64,000 nucleotides of DNA from Fomes fomentarius (lineage: Eukaryota > Basidiomycota > Agaricomycetes > Polyporales > Polyporaceae). The notes under the pieces are model-generated. The model did not search any database. It saw only the letters and a program-made list of their open reading frames with translations, and was not told the DNA's origin. Of the stretch, positions 1 through 11,424 are shown in pieces (position 1 is the stretch's first letter; each line of letters begins with the position of its first letter). The stretch spans positions 620,001 to 684,000 of the forward strand of contig JABYQN010000015.1 of the NCBI GenBank assembly GCA_022606135.1. Reading direction: 5' to 3'. Position numbers and translations under genes: made by a program.

Positions 1-864
1 CGGACAGTTTTCTCTGTCGCCTCGACGGCGGCGACGTCGGTGTCTGCGTCGTCCGTGAACCAGGAGATCCAACAGCTGCAAGAGAAGCACGCCCTCGAGT
101 CAAGCGCTCTTCTGAACGCTCTAGCGGACTCGCAGCGGACGACGAAGATGCTGCGGGAGGAGAACGGGCAGCTCCGTGACCGCATCCAGATGCTCGAGGA
201 CAAGCTGGCTGATGCACAAGAGCGGATCCAGCAGATCCTCTATTTTCAGCCTCCAGCGCCCGCGCCAAAATCCATGTACGCGCAGCGTTATGGAAGCCCC
301 GCTATGTCCGACCGGCGCAATCTGACGCATTCGAGGAATAGCTCCTTCCGTCGCCAGCGCGGAGATCCATCATCTATCTACGCGGATGCTACTTCTTCCC
401 CCGAACTAGCATCGTTAACCCCGGAGATTCCACTGGATAACGCTGAAGCGTTCATCCCTCCTACTCGGCGACGCATGAGTGGCTCCTCGTCTATCTTCCC
501 TCCTCTACCATCTAACATGTCTATGATCATGCACGAAGACGGAGTCTCGCACGACACCTTCGCTAGCATGTCCATGGGTTCTTCCTCGCCTGGAGAATCG
601 CCCACCATGGTCTTTGGCCGGTTGCACGGTCAGGCACCAAGCGCGATCCCCAAACCCTCCTCATCAAGGAGCGTCGGTCACAGAGCAAACAGGTCCGTAT
701 CGTCAGCAGGGAATATCTCTCCGACGACGGCCAGCTTCTCGATCATGACAAGCTCGCCTGGGAGCCTGAACCTCCGTCCGGAGCATGAGCGCCATCTAGG
801 CGACATGCCTCCCTTGGATCTCGACGCGGAAGGCTTCGAGTTTGATGAGCAGTCGCTGCGATAG
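1..864 (+). CDS. Coiled-coil protein, C-terminal part (5' end outside window)
   Basis: The frame is already open at base 1 and ends at TAG 862-864, so the gene starts upstream of the window and only its last 287 codons are seen. Residues about 15-80 are rich in Q, E, L and K with heptad spacing and predict a coiled coil. The rest is a Ser/Pro/Arg-rich, probably disordered tail with several SP and TP dipeptides, ending in an acidic patch before the stop. No intron is apparent in this part. I do not recognise the family; the general shape fits a scaffold or cytoskeleton-associated protein, but that is only inference. An ATG inside the visible part should not be taken as the start, because coding continues before it. 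Confidence 0.6.
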   Translation, partial: RTVFSVASTAATSVSASSVNQEIQQLQEKHALESSALLNALADSQRTTKMLREENGQLRDRIQMLEDKLADAQERIQQILYFQPPAPAPKSMYAQRYGSPAMSDRRNLTHSRNSSFRRQRGDPSSIYADATSSPELASLTPEIPLDNAEAFIPPTRRRMSGSSSIFPPLPSNMSMIMHEDGVSHDTFASMSMGSSSPGESPTMVFGRLHGQAPSAIPKPSSSRSVGHRANRSVSSAGNISPTTASFSIMTSSPGSLNLRPEHERHLGDMPPLDLDAEGFEFDEQSLR

Positions 865-1511
865 CACGCGCTCTGCCCCCCATATGTCCATGGAACCATG
901 CATCCTCTCCTACCCATCGCTCTCTCGCTTCCCGCATTTCGCCCTTCGTCCTTCGCCCTTCTTGTGCTTAACCGCCTCGACTCATTCATCTTCGCACCTC
1001 GCGCCGCACTATGCCTCACGGTCTTCGGTCTCTCAGGGTCTTTTTCGTTCGTCTTCTGGATGTACATGCTTCTCTTGAGGTTCCCCATTGCACACAATCG
1101 TCGCTCATTTATGCTCTTCTCTCCTTCCATACGCGCTCTCGTTTGGCCCCCTCTCCCGCCACCCCCTCGTCCCTCGTCTCTTCCCCTACCTCACGCACAC
1201 GCAACACGTATAATATAGACCGTCCCATGCATTGCTGTCGGCGTCGACTGTAACCTCCTACTACTGTTTGTTTTAGCTGAGCTCTGCGCTGTCCAAAAGT
1301 CGGATGTACCGTACTTAGATCCCTATCCTAGTCTTGCGCGCTGCGCCCGTGGTGGCGTTCTGTGCGATTGCTTCTATTCGTAGCCATTGAGCGGGCTTCT
1401 CGCGTAAATTAAGTAGGTCACGAGTGTGACTAGCGTAGGTCATCCCACCAGTGATACGCCAGGCGCTGAGGTTGTTATCCAAGGTCACCATAACACGTTC
1501 CCGATGCCTCG
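865..1511. other. Gap between the coiled-coil gene and F-box copy A
   Basis: The first part (about 880-1210) is strongly pyrimidine-rich on the + strand, as expected for a 3' UTR or terminator region of the upstream gene. The last 60 bases resemble the 5' flank of the F-box family (compare 17.0 kb and 30.4 kb). I see no convincing coding region. Confidence 0.4.
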
Positions 1512-2200
1512 GTGACCTGAGGGCTCCGAGTCGCTGTGCGGTGTTCGTGGTTGAGTCTCCAACGCAGGCGTATGCTTGCGGTTTGAGGTCATGGAGGTGG
1601 AGAGGCAGCCTACAAGATCTCCCGCACTTGGCGATCGAGATCCAAATCAAAGTACGTTCGTATCTCTCCATCGGCTCTCGGATGCGCCCCAATTGAATGC
1701 GAATGCGAGTTGATACAAACTAGGTGTACTCTCACCTGCATCTTCGAGATCTGCTCGCGCTCGCGCGTACATGCAAACAGTTCCGCGCATTCTTTCTGCA
1801 CCATTCGAACGAGCCGCTCTGGCACGCCGCACGTGAGAACGCGGGGAATCTCCCGCGGTGTCCGACACCATTCATGAACGAACCTGCGTTCATGAACCTC
1901 TTGTTCAGCACATATTGTCAGGTAGGTAACATGTGTGTCGTTATAATATCAACCAGTTTGTGAACTGAACCGGAACCGGTCCCATCATTTACGTGTGCAG
2001 AACTGTGGAAGGTCCCGTGTGTGGAAGCCGATGTGGGTTTGATTCATGCGGTATTGTCCAAAGTGTGCCATTGCGCTGTGAGTTGCCGCTCCCTGCGTTC
2101 TCTCTCCCAAGCTTCAGCTGATCACGTACTACCTCACGTACTACCTGGAGGTCATACTCTTACAACGAAGCCCGAGATAAGATTGATCCACACGGGACAT
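1512..2200 (+). pseudogene. F-box gene copy A, 5' fragment with microinversion
   Basis: This is the first of seven copies of one F-box gene and only its 5' third survives. The end of exon 1 (1592-1652) and exon 2 (from about 1727) encode the F-box core, recognisable by the pattern LPHLAIEIQ...VYSHLH and LLALARTCKQFRAFFLH. The rest of exon 1 (about 1513-1591) lies in reverse orientation, flanked by the inverted repeat TGACCT/AGGTCA. Exon 3 carries a TGA at 2040-2042 where the other copies have Trp. Homology fades within exon 4 near 2200, and exons 5-10 are missing. It cannot make the full protein. Splice sites of the remaining exons are still consensus, so decay may be recent. Confidence 0.8.
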
Positions 2201-2329
2201 CTTGCAGTGGCATTCCCAATGTCATGCTCACCCTCTATGATATGTCTCCTCTGGCCGTAGTTCTCATCCATTCTTCGTGTGCTGAGTGTTGTCATCCGGT
2301 TTTGTGGTCATGATCTCCTACTACGCTAG

Positions 2330-3420
2330 CTCTGGGTGATTAAGTCCCCGGTTTCTGCATCTGCCGTTCTGTCCAAATCCTCCATGGGAGCCTTGCACTC
2401 TCTCTGCGCTTTATTCGTGGATACATACGAATCGGAGTACACGTCGGTTGTCTCTCCGTCCTTTTTTTGGCGGAGCGCATAAGCTGTGAGTCTCTATTGC
2501 CCCGAAGCCGAAGGACAAGCGAGCGACGAAAGCGCGCTAGACCTACCGCCAACGGCGTATGGAGGAGTGTCTCCGTCTGTTGCTTCCAAGTGCTTATTGC
2601 CAAGTGCTAATTTGCTTGCCGTCTGCTCCTCACAGGCTCGGTCAAGATGAGGTGCCTGATTGTTGTTCTCAGGTTCTTCCATCTTCTCTGCATTCGATTC
2701 GCCTTGCCCCGTGAACCTATGCTACAAGTTGTTGATGAGCTCTTTCATCCGCACATGAACAGATACGACCGCTACTGGTAAAGCCGCAGTGCATGTCGCA
2801 CGTACGGCGCGCACTTTCGGCTGCGTCGTCTGGATCCATGTCCTGCTCAAGGTTGCTCCAGTACAAGTCGGAAAAGACCGGTCATGGATACGCATGCTGC
2901 GAGGCGCGTCATGGAAGGAGAAACGGACTGAGCTGGATTTGATTGACGGGTAAGCGTGCGAGTGCATCATGGGTGGGTTAGCAGCTGATGGAAGGATGGC
3001 AGCTTTGTGGCCGCAGTGACACATCATCTACTCGGCACGTACTCGTTCGTGGGCTTGTTTGAGAATATGTACACGCACGCTGAGATGCGCATCACAGGCG
3101 AGATGGGGATATATCATAAAGATCTCTCCCCGCTCGTCAAACCCGGCTACATGATATGAGTCCGCACCCGTCTCACACGCTGGCGTGGCGAGCAAGGCTC
3201 CTATTCTGTATACAGTACGAGCATAACCATGTGCACGATATCAAACAGAACCAGACAACGGTCGACATCGCACAGACCTTCAGCCCGAAGCCCCCGCCGG
3301 CTGTGCTCTTCACACTGTCCTCGCCCTCGCACGTGTCCGCGCCGATGCTTCAGCTGCAGCCCACCCCTCTACTGAGCGTTGCCGCTTCCGCATTGCCGAC
3401 GGCGACTGCGTACTGATTAC
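2330..3420 (+). repeat. Unidentified gene relic X, copy 1
   Basis: This stretch is homologous to 6893-7660, and both sit between F-box copies. Short runs look like protein: a stretch around 2713-2775 (VDELFHPH...RYDRYW), another at 2783-2950 rich in Arg/Lys/Trp, and one at 3003-3160 (TYSFVGLFENMYTHAEM). They lie in different frames and are separated by stops (a TAA directly after RYDRYW) and possible introns. I do not recognise the family. It is most likely a decayed gene carried along with the tandem duplication of the F-box unit. Confidence 0.45.
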
Positions 3421-3689
3421 GATTCTGCACCTTGCACTTTCTCAACGTGCGAACTTGGGTTTGACCGACTCGAGCTATTATGTCCGCCATGTCCCAGTGC
3501 AGCATGACTGAGTGCGACCTGTAGCAGCTAAAATTATCGCTGTCTGATGGTCTCCACTCTCGAACAAGATGTTACGCCGAAAAATACTTGGGCTACAAGA
3601 CAGAGCAGCGCATCGGTGGTATCAGGCTCGAGGTGCCGTGCTAGTGTTCTTGTGATGGTGAAATTCTGCATAGGCGTACTAGGGGATAA

Positions 3690-3886
3690 GCAACACAATC
3701 GTCCGATTCCTGCGCCTAGCCAGACGCTAGACCCCATTGCACTGTTGATTGTGAATCGTGATTAGCCTACATCTGGCTTCCGCGCCAAGCTGTACTGGTC
3801 TCTGATATGAACTCTAGGTGTCATAGATCAGTGTCCTCGTCCCGGTGCGACGAATGTGAGTGACCGTACCGAACAAGTATAAAGCG
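3690..3886. repeat. 3' flank shared by F-box copies B and C
   Basis: This segment downstream of copy B matches 8328-8503 downstream of copy C (shared start AACACAATCGTCC, shared CTGGCTTCCGC/TTGGCTTCCGC). With the shared relic X, it shows that B and C are tandem copies of a unit of about 4.6 kb. I see no gene in 3421-3690. Confidence 0.6.
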
Positions 3887-6483
3887 TCACTCTTGAACAT
3901 CGATCTCCACGCGAACACTGACGGGAGGGTGCATGCAAACAGCGCTCTTGGCCTGATGAAGATAGATTGTTCCATTCTTGATGCAGTCGTCCGAGTACTC
4001 TATTCCGTGCCTGTTCACAACGTGAGCACAGGTTGGTGGTGTAGAGCTCATACAATCGAAGGGCAACTGACTTTTCCATGAGATGCGCCTGGACCTTATC
4101 GCCATCGTCATCCCACTGCACGCATAGGGAGCATGCCCATACAGCACCGACTGTCATCAACGAAAGCACAGGTTCACCATCGGCAGCACACGGCGTGTTG
4201 GCGAGTGCCCACTGAGCCGGCCTCGGTCTCCAACAACTGCCGCTGTGCCTCACGGAGAAGGAATGTTTGAGCTGTTTCGTGGGAGAGGACATTGGTAACA
4301 GTGACAGTTAATATGCAGTCATTACGGCATCCGAGTTATGACACGCACCGCAGCCTCCCATGAATACACATTGACCATGCCAGTAGACGATCCTGGTTTA
4401 CATGCAGCACTTCCCGTTGTGTCCGACTCGCACCATGTACACCGGAGCCGTGCGGAGCATGCTTGTAGCTCCTCCGTCGTGGTCCGAGAAGGGTCGAGCC
4501 CCATGGTCTCCATGATGTTGCGCAGGTAATGCGTGGAGGTGCGAATGTCGAACTGGGAGAGTGAAAAGGGATACCACCGTTCATTGTCCTCCCTCTCTTC
4601 CGTGGGGTGCATCACAGCTAGCGTCAGATACACTTCCATATCCTTGTTATGCGTTTTCTCAGAGTCGTAGCCCGGATGATGTGCGCAGGGATGGCCAAGT
4701 ACTGCGGGATAGCGATAGAACACAGTCCCTCGTGGACGGCTTCGGTAGAACCTGCAAACTCTGCAGGCAAAAAGCGCAATTCCAAGGCCGAGGACATCCA
4801 CATCGTCAGGCGGCGGTGCTGACAGATGTGCGATGACTGCCTCGGTTAGTTCTTTCTTACGCTCCTGCTCCCAGCGGGCAGCGAGTTGAGGAACAATACG
4901 CGCGAAGTCCTCTTGGGCAACAGTCTGGTCTACGGGTACGTCGGCGATAGCCCTGCACTCGTCCATCAATGCAAGGTCGGCGGACTCGGGATGGTAATCC
5001 ATCTGTGCGGTCCGAGGAAGCTGGATGTAATGGGCTAGTATCGCAGCCTGAAGCGCTGCGAAGCGCGGGCGGAAGACTGCCGTGCATTCCTGCACGAGTC
5101 TCCTGTGACGGTATGGCCATAAAATAGGATAGATAGCCTTGAAAACTTTCTCCCATGCTAGAAGGAAGAGCAGAGCATTGAGTAACGGCTGGCGGGAAGT
5201 TTCTACAACAAGTGCGCGAGACAACATACATTTCGGTCTCAACTTGGACGGTTGTCGTACGACTTGTAATTCTTCCATCTTCCTAAGATCAGATCTGTTA
5301 CGTTGAAGCGAATCAACTTCTTGGCCCCATTCCGCCTCGTTGAGACGCTTGAAGATCCTGTACGATAGAGTAAGTGGGGGTTGAGAGGAGAATGCGTAGC
5401 TGTGTACTCTGGGAAGTGTGCGCAACGCTTGGCTTCAACACGGGCAGCTCGTTCTCTCTGCAGTTCACGGTGCCAGTCTATACAGGCATTGACATACTAT
5501 AACCATTTTGCTTCAGGAGAGGCTCTCCGCAGCTATGCAAAGCACACTAGTACTCACTGGGAGTTGATCTGATATATACGCCTTCTGTTTCTCAATAACC
5601 TGCGCCCTAGCCTCGTCTGTGACTGGCTTCACAAGTTGGTCGAGGTCTTGTATAAAGGTGTCGACATGGGTTTTGTGGAACCGAAACAAGAAACTGGTGC
5701 CATCGTGTAACTGGTATCTATCACTACATGTTAGTACCATGTAGGTAGAGATGCATGGATTGGACCAAAATGACTCACACCCCCTTCGCATTACGATATA
5801 CTCCGGAGAGGCTCATTAGCGCGTGGTCAGTCCTGAATGTCTTGTGCGGATCAACTTTCAATATCTTGTCTCGGGCTTCGTTGTAGGAGTACGACCTTCA
5901 AGCCGCATGCGATTAGCCAAGATTTGCGAGCAAATGCAAGAGCAGTAACTCACAGCGCAATGACACACTTTGGACAGTACCGTTCAAACCACTCCCACAT
6001 CACCGACCACACAGGGGACCTTCCACAGTTCTGCACACGTGAATGATGGGGCTGGGAACAGATCGAAATACCGATATGGATGGTATCTACCTGACAATAT
6101 GTGCTGAACAAGAGGTTCATGAACGCAGGCTCGCTCATGAATGGTGGACACGGTGGGAGGTTCCCCGCATTCTCACGAGCGGCGTGCCAGAGCGGCTCGT
6201 TCGAACGGTGGAGGAAGAATGCGCGGAATTGTTTGCCTGTACGCGCGAGCGCGAGCAGATCCCGAGGATGCAGATGAGAGTACACCTTGCATATATCAAC
6301 TTGCACTCAGTGACTGGGCGCATCAATTGTGAGAGAGAAACGTACTATGAGCTGGATCTCAACCGGCAAGTGGGGGAGATCTTGTAGGCTGCCTCTCCAT
6401 CTCCATGACCTGAGGGCTCCGAGTCGCTGTGCGGTGTTCGTGGATGAGTCTCCAGTCGAGGTTTGCGGGTTACGAGAGGACAT
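3887..6483 (-). CDS. F-box protein with C-terminal C2H2-like finger, copy B (intact)
   Basis: The only copy of this family in the window that keeps one frame through all exons. By hand: 6483-6346, 6285-6091, 6030-5954, 5895-5779, 5723-5558, 5496-5408, 5357-5230, 5157-4349, 4271-4072, 4010-3887; total 2043 nt, 680 aa. Residues about 30-105 are the F-box region (LPHLPVEIQL, VYSHLHPRDLLALARTGKQ), which in this fold would bind Skp1 of an SCF ubiquitin ligase. Exon 8 encodes a large conserved domain with paired cysteines (CRVC), an HPCAH motif and CSARLRCTWC. Exons 9-10 encode CSLC-x12-H-x4-H, which fits the C2H2 zinc-finger spacing. The target is unknown. The start is the first ATG before the conserved AQRLGALRSWRWRG block. 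All nine introns are GT-AG and at the same sites in the paralogues. Confidence 0.85.
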
Positions 6484-6892
6484 CAGTATAGAGTCAAGTT
6501 CAAGTAACAGGAGTTGGGTAACAACTTCGCCCATACTTACTAACTAGATGACTCCCCGTCGGTCACACACGTGACTGTGCCAGTTGGCAGTCACACGTCG
6601 GTTATGCTGCATAAGTAGCCTCCTTCGGAAGTCTACTGTACTCCTCCTCCAACGCGCGCACAGTCAGGCTACTTATGGCACAGAGCACGACGGATGGCAA
6701 GCTGCGCTCTGTCATGCTCTACTCCCCGCCTTCCACGACAACGACTCCGATAGTCACCAGACAGACCCTCCTCTGGCAGTTGGACCTGCCACTAGCAGCG
6801 TACCTCGTGTTCTTTCTCTCTCCGTGTCGTTGATGTGTCGGGCATATCTGGCGCATGTGTCCTCCTCCATAATTAGTGTTGTCGGCTTTGGG
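6484..6892. other. Upstream region of F-box copy B
   Basis: No gene seen. It contains repeated GTCACAC/GTGACTG-type words at 6555-6600, as do the upstream regions of other F-box copies, and may hold the promoter of copy B. Confidence 0.3.
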
Positions 6893-7660
6893 ATCTTCTA
6901 CCGCGCTAGCTCTGGGTGAGCACCTCCAGATCCTGCTCTTTCAACCCAATTTGTGCATGTGTCGTTCTGACAAAATTCCCTATGGGAGCCTTGCGTCTCT
7001 ACTCTTTGTCCACGGATACACACACATTAGTGCACACGTTGATTGTCTCTCCGTCTCTTTTCCTTTTGTTTTTCTTGGCGGAGCACACAAACTGTTCGGA
7101 GTCTATATCGCCCCGAAGGACTTGCGATCGACAAAGGCGCGCTAGACATGTATGGAAGAGTGTTCCCTTCCACGTGCTCATCACTAAGTGCTAATTGCTT
7201 GCCCCTTGAAAGGCTTGGCCGAGATGAGATGTCTCAAGCCTGTTTTAATCCTTCTTCCATCGATTTCTCCAGCCCTGTCATAGTGTCAAGCTATGCTACA
7301 AGTCGCTGATGAGCTCTCCCATCCGCACGTGAATAGCTACAACCGCTACTGGCAAGGCCGCAGTACGTGGGCCGACCTCGCGCGCACCCCTCCAGTACAA
7401 GGCGGGTGCACGCCGGTCTTGGATACACATGTCGCGAGGCACGTCATGGAAGGAGAAACGAACTGCGCTGGATCGACATAGCAAAGACCATCGATCTTCA
7501 TCCTGAAGTCCTCGCTGTGCTCTTCACACTGTCCTCCCTCGCCCGTGTCTGTTTCCGCGCCGCTACAACCTTCGTCCCCAATCAACGCATTCGCACATCT
7601 GCCTTCCCTCCACCCGCACGCGGAAGCTCCGCGTCCACCTACTCTCACATGTTAGACGTC
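6893..7660 (+). repeat. Unidentified gene relic X, copy 2
   Basis: Second copy of the sequence at 2330-3420; both begin near GCTAGCTCTGGGTGA. Here the run after VADELSHPHVNSYNRYW continues open (WQGRSTWADLAR) to a TAG near 7480, whereas copy 1 stops directly after RYW. The rest is degraded by indels compared with copy 1. The family is not recognised. Confidence 0.4.
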
Positions 7661-8327
7661 TCGGCCTCGTCTGACCCTGCTGTGAGCATCGCCCGCTCCT
7701 CTGTGGACAGGTCCCGGGGCATGCAGCGGGGCGCTCCCAATGGTAACGAGATTGCTGCAGGTGTGCGATTCTAACATGAGACTAGGAGAGCCCGGGGTTG
7801 CTTACACTGCACGATGTGATCTGTAGGAAATGGGGTCGGACACCACCTGGACCCCCCGGAGCGCGAAATGTACCTCGGCGGGAAGCGTATCACGACGTCC
7901 GAGTAGCTCTGGATCACGCACTCCAAGCACCACCCGCAGATTTCCGGGGCGGCAAGAACGTGTGGGTGAGTGTGCTAGATGAGCGTGGAGTTGTGTGTGG
8001 TGCACCGCTCGGGTAGGATGCATCACTGTCTCTGCAGATAGTCTGTCGAGTGAGCGCTGCCGTCTGGTTTGGTCTGCCGTTTCAGCACGGGCAAGGAGGA
8101 AAGGAAGGGGAAGGAACGCTGATGAGGGTACTTATACAGCGCTGGAGAGGACCTTGATAATGCCGTTGCCTTTGGATGTGCTCTCTCTCTTTATGTTATG
8201 TAGTATATGAACGGTGGCCATCCCCCTACCCTCTAGCATGCATTCTGTCCACATCCGGTTCGTCCTTTTCCTTTCTCCCGTTATGTGAGCGCTCCATTCG
8301 CTGGCGCCATGCTGAGTACCGTCTACC
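7661..8327. other. Gap between relic X2 and the 3' flank of F-box copy C
   Basis: One short stretch near 7845-7905 reads like coding sequence in one + frame (HHLDPPEREMYLGGKRITT) and follows a plausible acceptor (CTGTAG), but it ends at a stop and has no partner exon that I can find. Otherwise nothing is supported. Confidence 0.25.
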
Positions 8328-8503
8328 TTCAACACAATCGTCCAATTCCTGCCGGCGCCTTACACTTATTGCAATATTGATTTGACTAGCCTACACTTGG
8401 CTTCCGCACCGCGCTGTATACTATCGTGATTGAAACCTAGGTAGCATGCCATCAGTGTCCTCATCCTGGAGCGAGCAATGCATATGACCGTACCGAGAAA
8501 GCG

Positions 8504-11163
8504 TCACTCATGTGCATGAACGTCGGTCTCCATACAAACAGGAGGGCGCATGAGAACACTGCTCTTGGCCCGGTGCAAATAGATCGTTCCATCCTTGATG
8601 CAGTCATCCGAATACTCTATTCCATGTCTGTCGAGAGCGTGAGCAGACCGCAAAAGGTAGACGCAGAGCTCATGCAAGGAAACCTACTGATCCATAAGAT
8701 GCACCTTGACTCTATCGCCGGAGTCGTCCCACTGCAAGCATAAAGAACACGCCCATACAGCGCCTCGCGTCATCAACGAGAGCACCACTTCGGGTTCACT
8801 ACCAGCAGAGATATTGGAGAGTTCCCACAAACGGGAGGGGTGGTAGCTGCCATGGTGGTAGATGTCATGGTAATAGAAGGCATGATCCAGCTCTTCGTCA
8901 GAGAAATTATCAGTAACCATCAACATGCAGCCATTAGTACATCATCGGTGCTATTACACGCACCGCGCTCTCCCACGAATAAACCTTGACTGGCGGTGTT
9001 TCCTTACGATAGTGGCTCGACTCGCACCATTGACACCTTAGCCGTGCAGGGCATGCTTCTAGCTCCTACTTCGTGGTCCGCGAAGGGTCGAGTCCCATCG
9101 CATCCATGATCTTGAGCAGGCAAGTCATAGTGGCTTTGAGGTCGCTCTGAGCACAAAGCCGTGAGAGTGAAAAGGGATATCGCGGTGGACTGCCATCCGC
9201 CTCTTCTGTCGAGTGCATCGTAGCTAGCGTCGAATAAACCTCCATGTCCTTGTTGTGTGTCTCCTTGAAGTGGTAGCCATAATGTGTGCAGGGATGGCCG
9301 AGTACTGCGGGATAGCGATACAACGCATACTGTGGTGCCAGAGTACGAGACTCATATCTATTATACCTCCGGGAGCCCTTGCATCTCGTGCACGGGAAGA
9401 TCGCGATTCCAAGGCCGAGGACATCCACATTGTCGGGAGGCAGCGCTGGCAAATGCGCGATGACCACCTCAGTCAGTTCCTTCTTGCGCTCCCGCTCCCA
9501 GCGGGCACTGAGCTCGGGAACGAGAGCCGCAAAGTCCTCTTGGGTAACGCGCTTCTCTGTTGGTACATCGGCAATTGCCCTGCACTGGTCCATCAATGCA
9601 AGGTCGACGGAGTTAGGATGATAGTCCATCTGTGCGGTCCGAGGAAGCTGGATGTAATGGGCCAGTATCGCAGCCTGAAGCGCGGCAAAGCGCGGCAAAG
9701 CGCGGGCGGAAGACTGCCGCACGTTCCTTCACCAATATACCATGCCGGTATGGCCACAGAATATAATACATGGCCTTGAACACCTTCTCCCAAGCTAGAA
9801 GAACGAGCGTTGAGTAGTGGCGGGAAGAGTCACAACAGATGTACGAGATGACTTACATTTCGGTATCAACTTAGACGGTTGTCGTACGACTTGTAATCCG
9901 TCTATTTTAATGTGAATCAAACCGTAAGCGCCATCCCAACCGTAAGTTTGTTGAAGCAGCTCGACTTCTTTATCCCATCCCTCTTCGTTAAGACGCTTGA
10001 AGATCCTGTACGACGGAGTAAGTGGGGGATATACGAAGTTTGCAACGTGTATCTGCTTACTCTGTGAAGTGTTCGCCACGGCTGGTTTTGACACGAGCAG
10101 CTCGTTCTGCCTGCCGTTCATTGTGCCAGGCTGTACAGGCATTGACAAACTAGGAGTAAATTGAGCTTCAGGGAGAGGCTCGCAGCTACGCAAAGCATGC
10201 TCACCGGTGCCTTTTCTGCTATATACGCCTTCTGTCCCGCAATGACCTGCGACCTAGCCTCGTCTGTGATCGGTTTCGCAAGTTGGTCGAGGGTTTGTAT
10301 GAAGGCGTCGACATGTGTTTTGCGGAGTCGGAACACATGACTGGTGCAGTCTTCTAAACGGTCTCTAGCACAGGTATGATTGTGTTGGCACATGCGTACA
10401 GTATGGATTAGACAAGAGTATGACTCACACTCTCTGGTTTCGATACACTCCAAACAGCTTCAGGAGCGCGCCAGGAGTGCTGAATGTCTTGTGTGGATCA
10501 ACTTTCAATATCTTGTCTCGGGCTTCGTTGTAGGAGTACGACCTCAGAAACCGTGTGCGATTAGCGGAAATTTGCGAGCGAATGCAAGAGCAGCAACTCA
10601 CAGCGCGATGGCACACTTCGGGCAATACCGAGCGAACCAAGCCCACATCACCTTCCACACAGAGGACCTGCCACAGTTCTGTACACACGAACGATGAGGC
10701 ATACCTGTTTTAGACCTAGACATCAAGTTGATCTAACGACGCGGATGGTACCTACCCAACAATGTGGACTGAACAAGAGGTTCATGAATGCAGGTTCGCT
10801 TATGAACGGTGGACACAGCGGGAGGTTCCCCGCGTTCCCGCGTGCGGTATGCCAAAGCGGCTCGTTCGAACGGTGGAGGAAGAACGCGCGGAATTGTTTG
10901 CATGTACGCGCAAGGGCGAGCAGATCTCGAGGATGTAGGTGAGAGTACACCTAGTAGCTTGTATCAGCTCGCATTCAGTTCAGCGCATCAATGATGAGAC
11001 GCCGCGAACGTACTTTGAGTTGGATCTCAATCGCCAAGTGCGGGAGACCTCGTAGGCTGCCTCTCCATCTCCATAACCTGAGGGCCCCGAGTCGCTGTGC
11101 GGTGTTCGTGGTCGAGTCCCCAGCACTCGCGGATGCTTGGGGCTTGCTACGAGACGACATCAC
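8504..11163 (-). pseudogene. F-box gene copy C, broken
   Basis: All ten exons of the family are recognisable from 11163 down to TGA at 8506-8504, with exon 1 at 11163-11014 and exon 2 at 10950-10756. Two lesions break it. In exon 8 a 10-bp unit is tandemly repeated (9681-9690 and 9691-9700), shifting the frame just before the conserved RFAALQAAILAHYIQ block. Further on, GAG in EEL became TAG (9068-9066). Exons 9-10, including the C2H2-like finger, remain well conserved, so the damage looks recent. It lies directly downstream of the OXR1 fragment, the same order as intact OXR1 and F-box copy E at 27.8-33.1 kb but inverted. Confidence 0.8.
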
Positions 11164-11424
11164 TATCGATATCGGAAACGCGTTAACGCGGAGTTGGGAA
11201 ACAACCCCACCATCCTACTCTCTGGCGCGGATGACTCCCCTCGAGTCACACTCATCGACGCGTCGGTCACGCGTTACACGTTGAAACTGTATAGATCGCG
11301 CTACATCGATCTATTCATTAGGACCTTCGCCCTTATATACTGCAGTGCTGTCTCAATGGGCGACTTAAGTGGGTAAGATCAGAGACGGTGGAAGATCGAC
11401 GTCGACGCAGTCCGTGACATAAAA

